From: an uncultured Pelagibacteraceae bacterium
GTDB taxonomy: Bacteria; Pseudomonadota; Alphaproteobacteria; Pelagibacterales; Pelagibacteraceae
Assembly: GCA_902597055.1 (NCBI GenBank)
Contig: CACJWG010000001.1
Coordinates: forward strand, 62,001-126,000
DNA length: 64,000 nt
Direction of reading: 5' to 3'
In this document: positions 48,537 to 58,970 of the stretch, piece by piece
Layout of the letters: the number at the start of each line of letters is the position of its first letter
How positions within the stretch are numbered: position 1 is the stretch's first letter
Made by a program: the position numbers and the translations under genes
The notes under the pieces: model-generated
What the model saw: only the letters and a program-made list of their open reading frames with translations
Told to the model about the DNA's origin: nothing
The model's database searches: none

Positions 48537-49564
48537 TGGAAACGGCTAATGTAAATTTAAAAAATTGGAAATCATTAATTAAACCTGGAAAATTAGATAT
48601 TAATTTAAATGATGATAAATCATACGCAAAAATTGTCGCTGAACCGCTTGAAAAAGGTTATGGTTTAACTTTAGGTAACTCATTAAGAAGGATCTTGTTG
48701 TCTTCGATAAGAGGTACTGCCGTAACAGCAATTCAAATTGATGGAGTACTTCACGAGTTTACTTCTATTAAAGGGGTAAGAGAAGATGTAACCGATATTG
48801 TTCTTAATGTTAAATCATTAGCATTAAAAAGCACTTCTGAGGGTTCAAAAAAATTAGTGCTTGATGCAAAAGGCCCGGGCGTAATTAAAGCATCAGATAT
48901 AACAAAAATTAATGAAATAGAAATTTTAAATCCTGATTTGGTAATTTGTAATTTAGATGAAAATACAAATTTCCATATGGAGATGACAATTGGTAATGGA
49001 AAAGGTTATGTGCCTGCTGAACTAAACAAACCAGATGAACCACCATTAGGTCTTATACCTATAGACTCACTTTTTAGTCCAGTTAAAAAAGTTTCATATT
49101 CTGTTAGCACTGCTAGAGAAGGTAAAGCTCTAGATTATGACAAATTAACTATGGAAATAGAAACTAATGGCTCTATCTCAGCAGAAGATGCATTAGCTTA
49201 TTCAGCAAGAATTTTTCAAGATCAATTAGGAATGTTTGTTAATTTTGATGAACCTCAAGAAGTTACCATTACTGAAAAACCGAGTGAACCAGAATTTAAC
49301 AAAAACTTATTAAGAAAAGTTGATGAATTAGAGCTTTCTGTAAGGTCAATGAATTGTCTAAAGAATGATAATATTATTTATATTGGAGATTTAGTTCAAA
49401 AGTCAGAGGGAGAAATGTTAAGAACACCAAACTTTGGAAGAAAATCGCTAAATGAGATCAAGGAAGTTTTAAATGGCATGTCGCTTTATTTAGGTATGGA
49501 AATACCTAACTGGCCACCTGACAATATAGCTGAATTATCTAAAAAGTTAGAGGAAAGTATTTAA
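48536..49564 (+). CDS. rpoA: RNA polymerase subunit alpha
   Basis: 342 residues. The N-terminal dimerisation domain has [20 protein letters not shown]; the C-terminal domain (about 255-342) has [21 protein letters not shown] and [13 protein letters not shown], which contacts UP elements and activators. Confidence 0.99.
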   Translation: METANVNLKNWKSLIKPGKLDINLNDDKSYAKIVAEPLEKGYGLTLGNSLRRILLSSIRGTAVTAIQIDGVLHEFTSIKGVREDVTDIVLNVKSLALKSTSEGSKKLVLDAKGPGVIKASDITKINEIEILNPDLVICNLDENTNFHMEMTIGNGKGYVPAELNKPDEPPLGLIPIDSLFSPVKKVSYSVSTAREGKALDYDKLTMEIETNGSISAEDALAYSARIFQDQLGMFVNFDEPQEVTITEKPSEPEFNKNLLRKVDELELSVRSMNCLKNDNIIYIGDLVQKSEGEMLRTPNFGRKSLNEIKEVLNGMSLYLGMEIPNWPPDNIAELSKKLEESI

Positions 49565-49566
49565 TA

Positions 49567-50007
49567 ATGAGACATAGATTAGGTTATAAAAAACTTAACA
49601 GAACATCTGAGCATAGAAAAGCATTAATAAAAAATATGCTTAATAATTTGATTAAATATGAGCAAATAATTACTACTTTGCCTAAAGCAAAAGTACTGAA
49701 GCCACAAGCTGATAAAATTATAACTTTAGGTAAGAAAAAAAATCTGCAAAATACCAAGAGATTAGTATCTCAACTTCAAGACAAAACTAATGCAAACAAA
49801 GTTATAAAAACTTTATCAAAAAGATACGAAAAAAGATCTGGAGGTTACACAAGAATTGTAAAAGCTGGATTTAGATATGGTGATAATGCACCATTAGCTG
49901 TAATAGAATTTGTAGATAGAGACGTTGAAGCAAAAAGAAAATTTAAGAAAAAAAAATCACAAGACAAACCTGTTAAGACAGAGGAAAAAAAATCAGCTAC
50001 AGCATAA
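49567..50007 (+). CDS. rplQ: 50S ribosomal protein L17
   Basis: 146 residues. MRHRLGYKKLNRTSEHRKAL and GGYTRIVKAGFRYGDNAPLAVIE identify L17. The last 25 residues are a Lys/Glu-rich tail (KKKKSQDKPVKTEEKKSATA). Seven bases before the pseudouridine synthase gene. Confidence 0.98.
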   Translation: MRHRLGYKKLNRTSEHRKALIKNMLNNLIKYEQIITTLPKAKVLKPQADKIITLGKKKNLQNTKRLVSQLQDKTNANKVIKTLSKRYEKRSGGYTRIVKAGFRYGDNAPLAVIEFVDRDVEAKRKFKKKKSQDKPVKTEEKKSATA

Positions 50008-50014
50008 TTAGATA

Positions 50015-50932
50015 ATGAATAAGTCCTACATTATTAAGGAAGTTTATTCAGGTATGCGTATTGATAGATGGATAAGAAATAACATAGCTTTTCTACCACA
50101 GTCATTAATCGAAAAATCTTTAAGAAAAGGTAAAATTAAAGTTAACATAAAAAAAGTAAACAGTTCCTATAAATTAAAAACAGGAGATATAATTAAGTTT
50201 TTTAATTTTAATTTTGAAATTAATAAAAATAAGGAAACAAACAAAAAATTTTCACCATCTTCTGAACTTTTAAAAATTCATGAGAACAGAATTTTAGAAA
50301 ATAATGATGACTTTATCGTAATAGACAAAAGTCCAGGTGTACCAGTTCAAGGTGGAACAAAATCAAAAAAGAACCTAATTGATATACTTGCATCTAGTGA
50401 ATTTTTTAAGGATACAAAACCATTTCCAGTTCATAGATTAGATAAGGAAACATCAGGAATAATGATAATTTCTAAAAATCATAATTCAGCAAGATTATTA
50501 ACAACCTTATTTAGACTAAGAAAAATTCATAAAACTTATTTAGCTGTATGTCACGGTCAGATAAGTAAAAAAAAGGGTGAATTAAAAAATGAACTTGTAA
50601 CATTTGAAAATGATAAAAAGAAAATTGAAAAAGCGATAACTTACTATAAAGTTCTTTCTGAAACAAATACAACTTCATTTCTTGAGCTTAAGCCAGTAAC
50701 AGGAAGAAAGCACCAGTTAAGAAAACAGCTAGCTTTAATTGATAATCCAATTGTGGGAGATAAAAAATATATTTTATCAAATAAAAAAATTAAAAGTGAT
50801 AAAGATCTTATGTTACATGCTTACTCATTGAAATTTTATATTAATAATAAAAAATTCTTTTATAAAGCAAATCCACCTGCTGCATTTAGCAAGTATTTAA
50901 ATAAAAAAAAACTTAATATTTTAAATTCTTAA
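50015..50932 (+). CDS. rluC: RluC/RluD-family ribosomal large subunit pseudouridine synthase
   Basis: 305 residues. An N-terminal S4-like RNA-binding domain (MRIDRWIRNN... IEKSLRKGKIKVN, about 12-50) is followed by the catalytic domain with FPVHRLDKETSG, whose Asp attacks the uridine, and LKPVTGRKHQLRKQLA. RluC modifies 23S uridines 955, 2504 and 2580; RluC versus RluD is not settled by sequence alone. Its end overlaps the convergent lipB by 20 bases. Confidence 0.88.
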   Translation: MNKSYIIKEVYSGMRIDRWIRNNIAFLPQSLIEKSLRKGKIKVNIKKVNSSYKLKTGDIIKFFNFNFEINKNKETNKKFSPSSELLKIHENRILENNDDFIVIDKSPGVPVQGGTKSKKNLIDILASSEFFKDTKPFPVHRLDKETSGIMIISKNHNSARLLTTLFRLRKIHKTYLAVCHGQISKKKGELKNELVTFENDKKKIEKAITYYKVLSETNTTSFLELKPVTGRKHQLRKQLALIDNPIVGDKKYILSNKKIKSDKDLMLHAYSLKFYINNKKFFYKANPPAAFSKYLNKKKLNILNS

Positions 50933-51527
50933 TAAGATTCACCTTGAGTCTATTAATTATTTTATCTTTTGAGACTCTTTTAAAATTATAAATCTTAGAA
51001 ATACCTTTATCAGAAATGCCACATGGAACTATTTTTTTATAATTATCCAAATTGTTGGATAGATTTAATGAAAACCCATGAAATGCAATCCATTTTTTTA
51101 CACGAAAACCTATAGCTGCAATTTTTTTTTCTTCTTTTTTATCCAAAACCCAAATACCTATATTTTTTCTATCACTGAAAGAGCTTATCTTAAAATCTTT
51201 TAAAGTTTCAATAATAGAATTTTCAATTGCTGTTATAAATTTTCTTATATCTTTTTTTCTTCTAGATATGTCTATTACAAAGTAGCAAATCAATTGTCCT
51301 GGACCGTGCCATGTTATTTTCCCGCCTCTATTAGTTTTAACTATTTTTACATTTTTATCTAAAATATCTTTTTGGTTAAAGTTAACACCACATGTATAAA
51401 CAGATTTGTGTTCTAAAAACCAAATTAATTCTTCATCTTTATTCTGAGAAACTTGTTGAACCCTATCATCGAGATATTCAATAGCTTCTTCATATTTTAC
51501 TGGTTTTTTTGATATTTTGATCTCCAT
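50913..51527 (-). CDS. lipB: Octanoyl-ACP:protein N-octanoyltransferase LipB
   Basis: 204 residues. NRGGKITWHGPGQLICYFVID holds the acyl-binding signature, IAAIGFRVKKWIAFHGFSLNL the catalytic Lys region, and IVPCGI the nucleophilic Cys. Moves octanoyl groups from acyl carrier protein to lipoyl domains, the first step of lipoate synthesis; LipA is not in this window. Divergent from mgtE. Confidence 0.95.
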   Translation of the reverse strand: MEIKISKKPVKYEEAIEYLDDRVQQVSQNKDEELIWFLEHKSVYTCGVNFNQKDILDKNVKIVKTNRGGKITWHGPGQLICYFVIDISRRKKDIRKFITAIENSIIETLKDFKISSFSDRKNIGIWVLDKKEEKKIAAIGFRVKKWIAFHGFSLNLSNNLDNYKKIVPCGISDKGISKIYNFKRVSKDKIINRLKVNLIKNLKY

Positions 51528-51594
51528 AAGAATTTAAAAATTGTATTATATTTAATTTGTATTAATAGTTCTAATAATTTTTATAGGATTTAAA

Positions 51595-52974
51595 ATGAGC
51601 AATTTAAAAAAAAAAATCGATAAAAAAGTAAACTTTGAATTTAATAAAGAATATATCAAAGTAATTGAAGAAAAAATTCAGAAAAATGATGTAAATTTTA
51701 TTATTAATTCTTTTAGAGAGATGCACCCAGCTGATGCAGCAGATATTATTGAACATCTGAGTCAAGACGATAGAGAAAATCTTATTAAATTGAATAATTT
51801 TAAATTAGATCCAGAATTATTCGTTGAATTAAATGAAAACATTCAATCTGAAATTATAAAATTACTTTCTAACGCTTCTATAATATTTATTCTAAAAAAC
51901 TTAGAGTCTGATGATGCTATAAAGATATTAGAAAACATTGAAGAAAAAAGTAAAAATGAAATTTTAAGTTCTTTACCGCCTAAAGATAGATTTGCTTTAT
52001 TAGAAAGTTTAAGTTATCCCGAAGATTCTGCTGCACGTATTATGCAAAGGGAATTTACAGCTATTCCAAGTAATTGGTCTGTTGGACAAACAATTGATTA
52101 TTTAAGAGAAAATAAAGATCTACCTGAACAATTTTTAGAAATTTATATTATCGATAATGAATTTAAACCTCTTGGAACTGTTCCTTCATCAAAAGTTTTA
52201 AGAACGCCCCGTGAAAGTAAAATGGTTGAAATTATGTTGGAATCACAAGTTACTATACCTGTTGATATGGATAGAGAGGAAGTCGGTAGACTTTTTGAAA
52301 ATTACAATCTTAATTCAGCAGCTGTAATTGATAAAACAAAAAAATTAGTTGGTATGATTACTAGTGACGACATTTTAACTGTTCTTAAAGAAGAGGCAGA
52401 GGAAGATACTTTAAGATTAGCTGGTGTTGGTGATGAAGAAATTACTGATGGAGTGATTAAAAAAACACAAAGACGATTTAATTGGCTCTTATTAAATCTT
52501 TTTACAGCCTTTTTAGCAACTTGGGTTATAAGTAAATTTGGTGCAACTATTGAACAAATGGTTGCTCTAGCCTTTTTAATGCCAATAGTAGCTTCAATGG
52601 GTGGTAATGCTGGAATGCAAACGCTGGCTGTAACTATTCGTGGTATAGCCACCAATGATTTAACAAATAGCAACTTTTTAAAAATTGTTTTAAAAGAATT
52701 TAATATTGGAGTTCTAAATGGAATTATTTTTGCAATAATAAGTGCTTTAATAGTTCAACTTTGGTTTAAAGATTATGTTTTATCCATAATCATTTCTATC
52801 TCGATGATATTAAATATGATTGTTGCTGGCTTGTTTGGCATTTTAATTCCGGTAACATTAAAAAAACTTAATATTGACCCAGCTATAGCATCAAGTGTGT
52901 TTGTAACAACTGTCACAGATGTAATTGGTTTTTTGTCCTTTTTAGGTATTGGCGCATATTTCTTTTACGGCTAA
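51595..52974 (+). CDS. mgtE: MgtE-type magnesium channel
   Basis: 459 residues. An N-terminal helical domain (FREMHPADAADIIEHLS, about 42-58, with superhelix repeats) and two CBS domains (about 140-270, e.g. AAVIDKTKKLVGMITSDDIL) sense cytoplasmic Mg2+; five membrane helices follow, with FLMPIVASMGGNAGMQTLAVTIRG lining the pore. Gated shut by Mg2+ binding. Overlaps the end of the convergent panC by 4 bases. Upstream 67 bases are pure AT-rich spacer with no clear promoter. Confidence 0.96.
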   Translation: MSNLKKKIDKKVNFEFNKEYIKVIEEKIQKNDVNFIINSFREMHPADAADIIEHLSQDDRENLIKLNNFKLDPELFVELNENIQSEIIKLLSNASIIFILKNLESDDAIKILENIEEKSKNEILSSLPPKDRFALLESLSYPEDSAARIMQREFTAIPSNWSVGQTIDYLRENKDLPEQFLEIYIIDNEFKPLGTVPSSKVLRTPRESKMVEIMLESQVTIPVDMDREEVGRLFENYNLNSAAVIDKTKKLVGMITSDDILTVLKEEAEEDTLRLAGVGDEEITDGVIKKTQRRFNWLLLNLFTAFLATWVISKFGATIEQMVALAFLMPIVASMGGNAGMQTLAVTIRGIATNDLTNSNFLKIVLKEFNIGVLNGIIFAIISALIVQLWFKDYVLSIIISISMILNMIVAGLFGILIPVTLKKLNIDPAIASSVFVTTVTDVIGFLSFLGIGAYFFYG

Positions 52975-53771
52975 AAATTATCAATTAATCTAACTTTCTT
53001 AATATAAAAACACACAAAGAGTTTCAAATTTTTTTTGTTAAAAATTGGACTAAGATTATTTTTGTTTCTCAATTCTAAATATTCAATTTTAATATTACTG
53101 TTGCTTTTAATACTTTGAAGTAAATAAATTTTTTTTGTGTTTTTTTTAATATTTTTGAAAACATTAATTATCTTTTTAGTAAACTTTTGCGCTATTCTAA
53201 TACTTTTGTTATCAAGTAATTTGTTTCTGGATGAGTAGGGCAGTGAACTACTCATTCTAATAGTTTTACATAGCACAACCTTTGTTTTAAATCTTTTTTT
53301 TACGAAATTTTTGATTAAGAAATATTGTTGAAAATCTTTTTCTCCTAAAAAAATTTTTTTAACCTTAAGAACTTTTAAAAATTTATTTATAACAGCCAAA
53401 ACTCCTTCAAAATGTCCTGGTCGATATTTACCGCATAATACCTTGTATTTTTTATTAATACTAATTTTTCTTGGAGTATTTCTTGAGTAGATTTCTTTTA
53501 TGTTTGGTACCAGAACATAGTCTACATTAAGCTTCTTTAATATCATAATATCTCTATCTAATGTTCTTGGATAATTTTTATAATCAGTCTTTCGGTTAAA
53601 TTGTGACGGGTTAATGAATATACTTACTAGGGTTTTGTCACATGTTTTTTGGCAATTTTTCACTAAACTAATATGCCCTTTATGTAAACTGCCCATTGTT
53701 GGGACAAATCCTATGTCTGCCTTAAAATTAACTTCTTTATTAAGTCTATTAATACTTTTATAAATAATCAT
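52971..53771 (-). CDS. panC: Pantothenate synthetase
   Basis: 266 residues. FVPTMGSLHKGHISLV (ATP-binding HxGH), VSIFINPSQF, GKYRPGHFEGVLAVINKF and LGEKDFQQY are the family motifs, and SSRNK is kept. Two conserved patches are altered: the ED pair after NPSQF is KTD, and the usual ADGLALSSRN reads SSSLPYSSRN. Joins pantoate and beta-alanine with ATP. panB is not beside it. Unusually Lys/Asn-rich; probably active but divergent. Confidence 0.9.
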   Translation of the reverse strand: MIIYKSINRLNKEVNFKADIGFVPTMGSLHKGHISLVKNCQKTCDKTLVSIFINPSQFNRKTDYKNYPRTLDRDIMILKKLNVDYVLVPNIKEIYSRNTPRKISINKKYKVLCGKYRPGHFEGVLAVINKFLKVLKVKKIFLGEKDFQQYFLIKNFVKKRFKTKVVLCKTIRMSSSLPYSSRNKLLDNKSIRIAQKFTKKIINVFKNIKKNTKKIYLLQSIKSNSNIKIEYLELRNKNNLSPIFNKKNLKLFVCFYIKKVRLIDNF

Positions 53772-53800
53772 TTATGGTAATTGAGTTAGTATAAGATTTT

Positions 53801-54616
53801 ATGATTAAACAAGCAATAATACCTTTGGCTGGTTTAGGCACAAGACTTTTACCTTTAACTAGCGTTTTTGCAAAAGAATTATTACCTATCAATGGGAAAC
53901 CTGGAATACAATATATTTTGGACGAATGTATTGAAGCAGGAATTAAAGAAGTTGTATTTATTATTTCAAAAAAAAAACAAATGATAAAAAATTATTTTTA
54001 TAATGACAGTTTTTATAAGAAAATTATAAACAAAAAAAAGGATCCAAGAATTATAAAAGAATATAAGCAAATCTTGAAATATAAAAAAATGATTAAATTT
54101 GTATATCAAAATAAACCTCTTGGCACTGGCGATGCAGTTTTGAAGACAAAAAAATATATCAAAGATAAATTTTTTTTAATGCTTTTACCTGACGATTTAA
54201 TAATAAAAAAGAATTGCACTAAATCTATGATAAAAATTCACAGACGCTACAAATCTTCTGTTATGGCGAGTATGAATGTGAGTAAAAAAACAGTTTCAAG
54301 ATGGGGCATATTTAAATTAAACAAAAAGCTAGATAGGAATAATTATTTGATAAAAGATGTTGTTGAAAAACCATCTATTTCAAGCGCCCCATCAAACAAA
54401 GCGGTAATTGGAAGGTATATCTTACCTAACAAAATATTTTCTAAATTATCAAAACAAAAACCAGGTAAAGGCGGAGAAATTCATATTACGGATGCAATTC
54501 AATCTTTGATTTATGATAACAATAAGTTTATAGCTCATAATTTTTCAGGTAAATACTTAGATTGTGGGAGTATGAATGGTTATATAAAATCTACTTTGGA
54601 GATAGCCAAATCATGA
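53801..54616 (+). CDS. galU: UTP-glucose-1-phosphate uridylyltransferase
   Basis: 271 residues. IPLAGLGTRLLPLTSVFAKELLPI is the nucleotidyltransferase signature, with the catalytic Lys; QNKPLGTGDAVLKTKKYI and LLPDDLII follow. Makes UDP-glucose. A TATAAG at 53790-53795 would place the transcript start almost on the ATG. It overlaps ugd by 4 bases (ATGA), so UDP-glucose is passed to its dehydrogenase by an adjacent gene. Confidence 0.95.
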   Translation: MIKQAIIPLAGLGTRLLPLTSVFAKELLPINGKPGIQYILDECIEAGIKEVVFIISKKKQMIKNYFYNDSFYKKIINKKKDPRIIKEYKQILKYKKMIKFVYQNKPLGTGDAVLKTKKYIKDKFFLMLLPDDLIIKKNCTKSMIKIHRRYKSSVMASMNVSKKTVSRWGIFKLNKKLDRNNYLIKDVVEKPSISSAPSNKAVIGRYILPNKIFSKLSKQKPGKGGEIHITDAIQSLIYDNNKFIAHNFSGKYLDCGSMNGYIKSTLEIAKS

Positions 54617-55911
54617 AGTTATGCATGATAGGAACTGGCTACGTGGGATTAGTTAGTGGCGTATGTTTTGCAGATTTAGGAAATGAAGTAATTTGCGTAG
54701 ATAAAGATTTAAATAAAATTAATTCCCTTAAAAAAGGAAAAGTTCCAATTTACGAACCTGGACTTTCAGAGTTAGTAATTAAAAATTTTAGAAATAAGAG
54801 ATTAAATTTTTCAACAGATTTAAAAAAATCTGTAAAAGAATCGGACATAATTTTTATTTGTGTTGGAACACCTACGAAAAAAGGAGGAAGTTCAGCAGAT
54901 TTAAGTCAAATCTATAATGTAACTAAGGAGATAAGTTCCTCAATTAATAGTTTCAAAATTATCATAACAAAATCAACAGTTCCTGTAACTACAGGTGATG
55001 AGATTGAAAAAATTTTATCTAGAAAAAATAGTAAAAAAAAATTTTCAGTAGTCTCTAATCCAGAATTTTTGAGAGAAGGTGAGGCGATAAGAGATTTTTC
55101 TTATCCTGATAGAGTGGTAATTGGCACGAATGATAAAAAAGCTGGCAAAATTATGAAAAATCTTTATAGCCCACTTATTTCTAAAGGGGCTTCATATTTA
55201 CAAACATCTAGAAGGGCAGCAGAATTAATCAAATACGCCTCTAACGCTTTCTTAGCTACCAAAATAACTTTTATTAATGAAATAGCAAATTTATGCGAAA
55301 AAACTGAGATTAATGTGGAAGATATATCAATAGGAATGGGTTTAGATAAAAGAATAGGTAGCCGATTTCTGAGAGCAGGCCCTGCCTACGGTGGATCTTG
55401 TTTTCCAAAAGACACAAAAGCAATCATTTCAACTGCTGACAAATTTAGAACAAACCTATCAGTGGTAAAATCTGTAGTTAAATCGAATGAAAATAGATCT
55501 AAAATTTTATTAGATCGAATTTACCAAATGTTAAATAAAAAAGTAAAGAATAAAAAGATAACTTTTTTAGGTGTAACATTTAAAGCAAACACTGATGACA
55601 TGAGAGATTCCTCAAGTCTCAAAATGATTCCGTGGTTATCAAAAAAAGGAGCAATAATAAAATATTTTGATCCAACAGGTTACAAAAATGAATTTTCAAA
55701 ACTAAAAAATGTTACTAACAAAACATCAATTAAAGATGCCGTCCAAAATTCAGATCTTGTTATTCTACACACAGAATGGAATGACTTTAAATCAATAAAT
55801 TTTAAAAACTTAGCTAAAGGTAAAAAGTTTATTATTTTTGATATGAGAAATTTGTATTCTTCTTCAAAAATGAAGGAACAAGGTTTTAAGTATTTTAGTA
55901 TTGGAAAATAA
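54613..55911 (+). CDS. ugd: UDP-glucose 6-dehydrogenase
   Basis: 432 residues from the ATG giving MKLCMIGTGYVGLVSG; a longer frame inside galU was rejected. The Rossmann GTGYVG (8-13), NPEFLREGEAIRDF, and GPAYGGSCFPKDT with the catalytic Cys263 are intact. Oxidises UDP-glucose to UDP-glucuronate for surface polysaccharide or lipid. UDP-glucose specificity, not GDP-mannose, is inferred from galU next to it. Confidence 0.95.
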   Translation: MKLCMIGTGYVGLVSGVCFADLGNEVICVDKDLNKINSLKKGKVPIYEPGLSELVIKNFRNKRLNFSTDLKKSVKESDIIFICVGTPTKKGGSSADLSQIYNVTKEISSSINSFKIIITKSTVPVTTGDEIEKILSRKNSKKKFSVVSNPEFLREGEAIRDFSYPDRVVIGTNDKKAGKIMKNLYSPLISKGASYLQTSRRAAELIKYASNAFLATKITFINEIANLCEKTEINVEDISIGMGLDKRIGSRFLRAGPAYGGSCFPKDTKAIISTADKFRTNLSVVKSVVKSNENRSKILLDRIYQMLNKKVKNKKITFLGVTFKANTDDMRDSSSLKMIPWLSKKGAIIKYFDPTGYKNEFSKLKNVTNKTSIKDAVQNSDLVILHTEWNDFKSINFKNLAKGKKFIIFDMRNLYSSSKMKEQGFKYFSIGK

Positions 55912-55914
55912 AAT

Positions 55915-56376
55915 TTATTTCAACTCAAATATTGCATCTACTTCCACAGAAACACCCAACGGTAAACTATTTGTACTTACAGCAGCCCTAGTATGCATCC
56001 CAGCGTCCTCAAAAACTGAAGCTATTAGATCTGATGCACCATTTAACACTTTAGGTTGATCTATAAATTCATCTGTTGAATTAACAAAACCTGTTAATTT
56101 TACGCACGATTTAACTTTTGATAAATCATTATTACAAGCTTTTTTTACTTGCGCAATAATACTTAACGCGCATCTTTTGGCAGCATTATAACCAGCTTCT
56201 GTATCTAAATCTTTTCCAATTTTCCCTTTTATTAACTGACCAGATTCATCAATAGAAATTTGTCCAGATACAAATAACATTTTTCCTGAAACTTTCGTTG
56301 CAACATAATTTCCAACAGGAGCTTTTGCCTCAGGAAGATTAATTTTTAATTCTTTTATCTTTTCTTCGTAATTCAT
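55915..56376 (-). CDS. RidA (YjgF/YER057c/UK114) family protein
   Basis: 153 residues, chorismate mutase-like fold. KMLFVSGQISIDESGQLIKG and the C-terminal TRAAVSTNSLPLGVSVEVDAIF match the longer YjgF subgroup. RidA enzymes deaminate reactive enamines; the key Arg is in HTRAAV. Overlaps topA by 4 bases. Confidence 0.9.
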   Translation of the reverse strand: MNYEEKIKELKINLPEAKAPVGNYVATKVSGKMLFVSGQISIDESGQLIKGKIGKDLDTEAGYNAAKRCALSIIAQVKKACNNDLSKVKSCVKLTGFVNSTDEFIDQPKVLNGASDLIASVFEDAGMHTRAAVSTNSLPLGVSVEVDAIFELK

Positions 56377-58934
56377 TTTGATTTCCTTTTTTTTGATTTT
56401 TTAGTTTTATCGTATTCTTTCCGTTTCTCAATCAATATCAAAGCTTCTTCCATTGTCAATTCTGTTGGATCCTTTTCTTCAGGAATAGTTGCATTGAGTG
56501 ATTTATACTTTATGTAAGGTCCATATTGACCCTTCATGACTCTTACAGGTTTTTTATCTTCCGGATGTTCACCTAAATCTTTAATCATTGATGAAGACAT
56601 TCTTCCGGGTTTCGCTTCAGATATTAAAGTTATAGCTCTGTTTAAACCAATTGAAAATAATTCATCCACACTTTCTATTCTAGCGGATTTGTTTTCGCAC
56701 TTTAAGTATGGTCCAAATCTACCAACGTTGACTGTAATTTCTTTGCCAATATCTGGGTGAGTACCTAAGATTTTAGGTAGAGAGCATAAATATTTTGCTT
56801 TTTCTAAATCTATATTTTCTATATCTAAGCCTTTAGGGATCGATACATTTTTTAAATTATTTTCTTCTTTCTTCGTTTTTCTTTTTTTTGTTTTTACTAT
56901 TTCATCTTCTAATAATTCGTATTGTAAATAAGGACCAAATCTTCCATTTTTTAAATAAATTTCTTTATCATTATCATTTTTACCAATTAATTTAGGTTCT
57001 GCTAAATTTATTTGTTGAGATGCCTTAATCTTGGAAAGTGGTCTTGTAAACTTGCATTCTGGATAATTAGAACACCCAATAAACGCACCTCCTCTAAAAC
57101 TATTTTTTAAACTTAGTGTACCATTAGTACATAATTTGCAAGATCTGTCGATTTTTCCATCATCATTTGTATAAAATATTAAATTACCCAAGCTTTCATT
57201 TAGCATATCCAGAACTTCTCTAGTTCTTATCTCTTTCACAGACGAAACATTCTTATTAAAATCTTTCCAGAATTGATCTAGTACACTTAGCCAATTTTCT
57301 TTTCCTGAAGTTATGTCATCTAATTGATCTTCTAATTTTGCAGTAAAGTCATAATCAACATATTTTGCAAAAAGTTTTTCAAGAAAGGCAGATAAAAGTT
57401 TTCCTCTATCAGTTGGGAAAAATCTTTTGTTAACAACATCTGCATAACCTCTATTAGATATTACAGAAATAATACTTGCGTACGTAGAGGGACGACCGAT
57501 ACCTAATTCCTCTAATTTTTTAACTAAACTAGCCTCAGAATATCTTGGGGGTGGTTGAGTAAAGTGTTGTTCATCTATAAAATCAGATATATTCACTTCT
57601 CCTTTTTCTACTTTGGGTAAAATATTTTCATCGTTGCTGTCATCATCTAAATTAATTACCTTCATAAAACCATCAAACACTATCGTTGAACCCGATGACT
57701 TAAAGATATGTTCATTGTTATTTGATTCAATAATAATTGTTTTTCTATCAAATTTTGCTGGTGTCATTTGTGAAGATAGAGCTCTTGACCAAATCAAGTT
57801 ATATAATTTATTTTGATCTGAGCTTAAATATTTTTTCATTTTTTCAGGTGTATTACTTATTTCTGTTGGTCTTATAGCTTCATGAGCTTCTTGCGCATTT
57901 TTTGCCTTTTTTCCCGAGTAATTAATTGGTTGATCAGGTAAATATTCATTACCAAAGTTATCACTTATAAAGTTTCTAAAAACTGGCAAAGCTTCTTTAG
58001 ATATATTGGTACCATCTGTTCGCATGTAAGTGATTAATCCTTTTGTTTCACCTTCAATTTCAATACCCTGATACAGCCTTTGAGCAATTTGCATTGTTCT
58101 TGAGGCACCAAAACCAAGCTTGCTTGAAGCTGACTGTTGTAATGTTGAAGTTGTAAAAGGTCCAGAAGGATTTCTAGTATATATTTTTGATGTAATATCT
58201 GTAATCTTATATTTATCGTTTTTTATTTTTTCTATTGCTTGATTAATATCGTTTTTATTTTTGAAACTAAACTTTTCAACTTTTTTGTTTTCAATTTGAA
58301 AAATATTTGATGTTATTAAACTTCCATCATTTGTTTTAAAATTTACTTTTAAAGACCAAAATTCATCAGGCTTAAAAATTTCGATTTCATGTTCTCTTTC
58401 GGTTAAAAGTCTCAGAGCAACAGATTGTACTCTACCTGCTGATTTAGATCCCGGGAGTTTAGTCCAAAGTATGGGAGAAATATTAAAACCTACTAAATAA
58501 TCTAAGGCACGCCTTGCCATGTAAGCATTTACAAGATCAGATTCGATTTCTCTTGGATTTTCTATTCCATTTGTGACTGCCTTTTTAGTTATTTCGTTAA
58601 AAACAACTCTCTCAATTTTTTTGTCCTTGAGTAGTTTTTTTTCATTTAAAAATTCTTTAACATGCCATGCAATTGCTTCACCTTCTCTGTCAGGGTCTGT
58701 AGCAAGTATTATTTTTTTAGAGTCTTTTGCTACATCAGAAATTTCTTTTAAATATTTTTTAGAAAAACTATCAATTTCCCAAATCATCTTAAATTCATTT
58801 TCAGGATCTACTGAGCCATTCTTAGATGGAAGATCTCTAATATGTCCATAACTAGCAAGGACCGTATAATCATTTCCTAGATATTTATTTATTGTTTTTG
58901 CTTTAGCGGGACTTTCAACAATTACTAGATTCAT
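56373..58934 (-). CDS. topA: DNA topoisomerase I
   Basis: 853 residues. TOPRIM domain (NLVIVESPAKAKTINKYLG; ATDPDREGEAIAWHV), DNA-binding core with SAGRVQSVALRLL, and ITYMRTDGTNIS carrying the active-site Tyr. A Cys4 zinc finger (CKLCTNG ... CSNYPEC) and three GRFGPYL/GQYGPYI repeats form the C-terminal DNA-binding tail. Relaxes negative supercoils. A poly-Lys end closes the protein. Confidence 0.98.
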   Translation of the reverse strand: MNLVIVESPAKAKTINKYLGNDYTVLASYGHIRDLPSKNGSVDPENEFKMIWEIDSFSKKYLKEISDVAKDSKKIILATDPDREGEAIAWHVKEFLNEKKLLKDKKIERVVFNEITKKAVTNGIENPREIESDLVNAYMARRALDYLVGFNISPILWTKLPGSKSAGRVQSVALRLLTEREHEIEIFKPDEFWSLKVNFKTNDGSLITSNIFQIENKKVEKFSFKNKNDINQAIEKIKNDKYKITDITSKIYTRNPSGPFTTSTLQQSASSKLGFGASRTMQIAQRLYQGIEIEGETKGLITYMRTDGTNISKEALPVFRNFISDNFGNEYLPDQPINYSGKKAKNAQEAHEAIRPTEISNTPEKMKKYLSSDQNKLYNLIWSRALSSQMTPAKFDRKTIIIESNNNEHIFKSSGSTIVFDGFMKVINLDDDSNDENILPKVEKGEVNISDFIDEQHFTQPPPRYSEASLVKKLEELGIGRPSTYASIISVISNRGYADVVNKRFFPTDRGKLLSAFLEKLFAKYVDYDFTAKLEDQLDDITSGKENWLSVLDQFWKDFNKNVSSVKEIRTREVLDMLNESLGNLIFYTNDDGKIDRSCKLCTNGTLSLKNSFRGGAFIGCSNYPECKFTRPLSKIKASQQINLAEPKLIGKNDNDKEIYLKNGRFGPYLQYELLEDEIVKTKKRKTKKEENNLKNVSIPKGLDIENIDLEKAKYLCSLPKILGTHPDIGKEITVNVGRFGPYLKCENKSARIESVDELFSIGLNRAITLISEAKPGRMSSSMIKDLGEHPEDKKPVRVMKGQYGPYIKYKSLNATIPEEKDPTELTMEEALILIEKRKEYDKTKKSKKRKSK

Positions 58935-58970
58935 GTAAACAAAAAATCATAAATAAGATTGATAGTCAAA

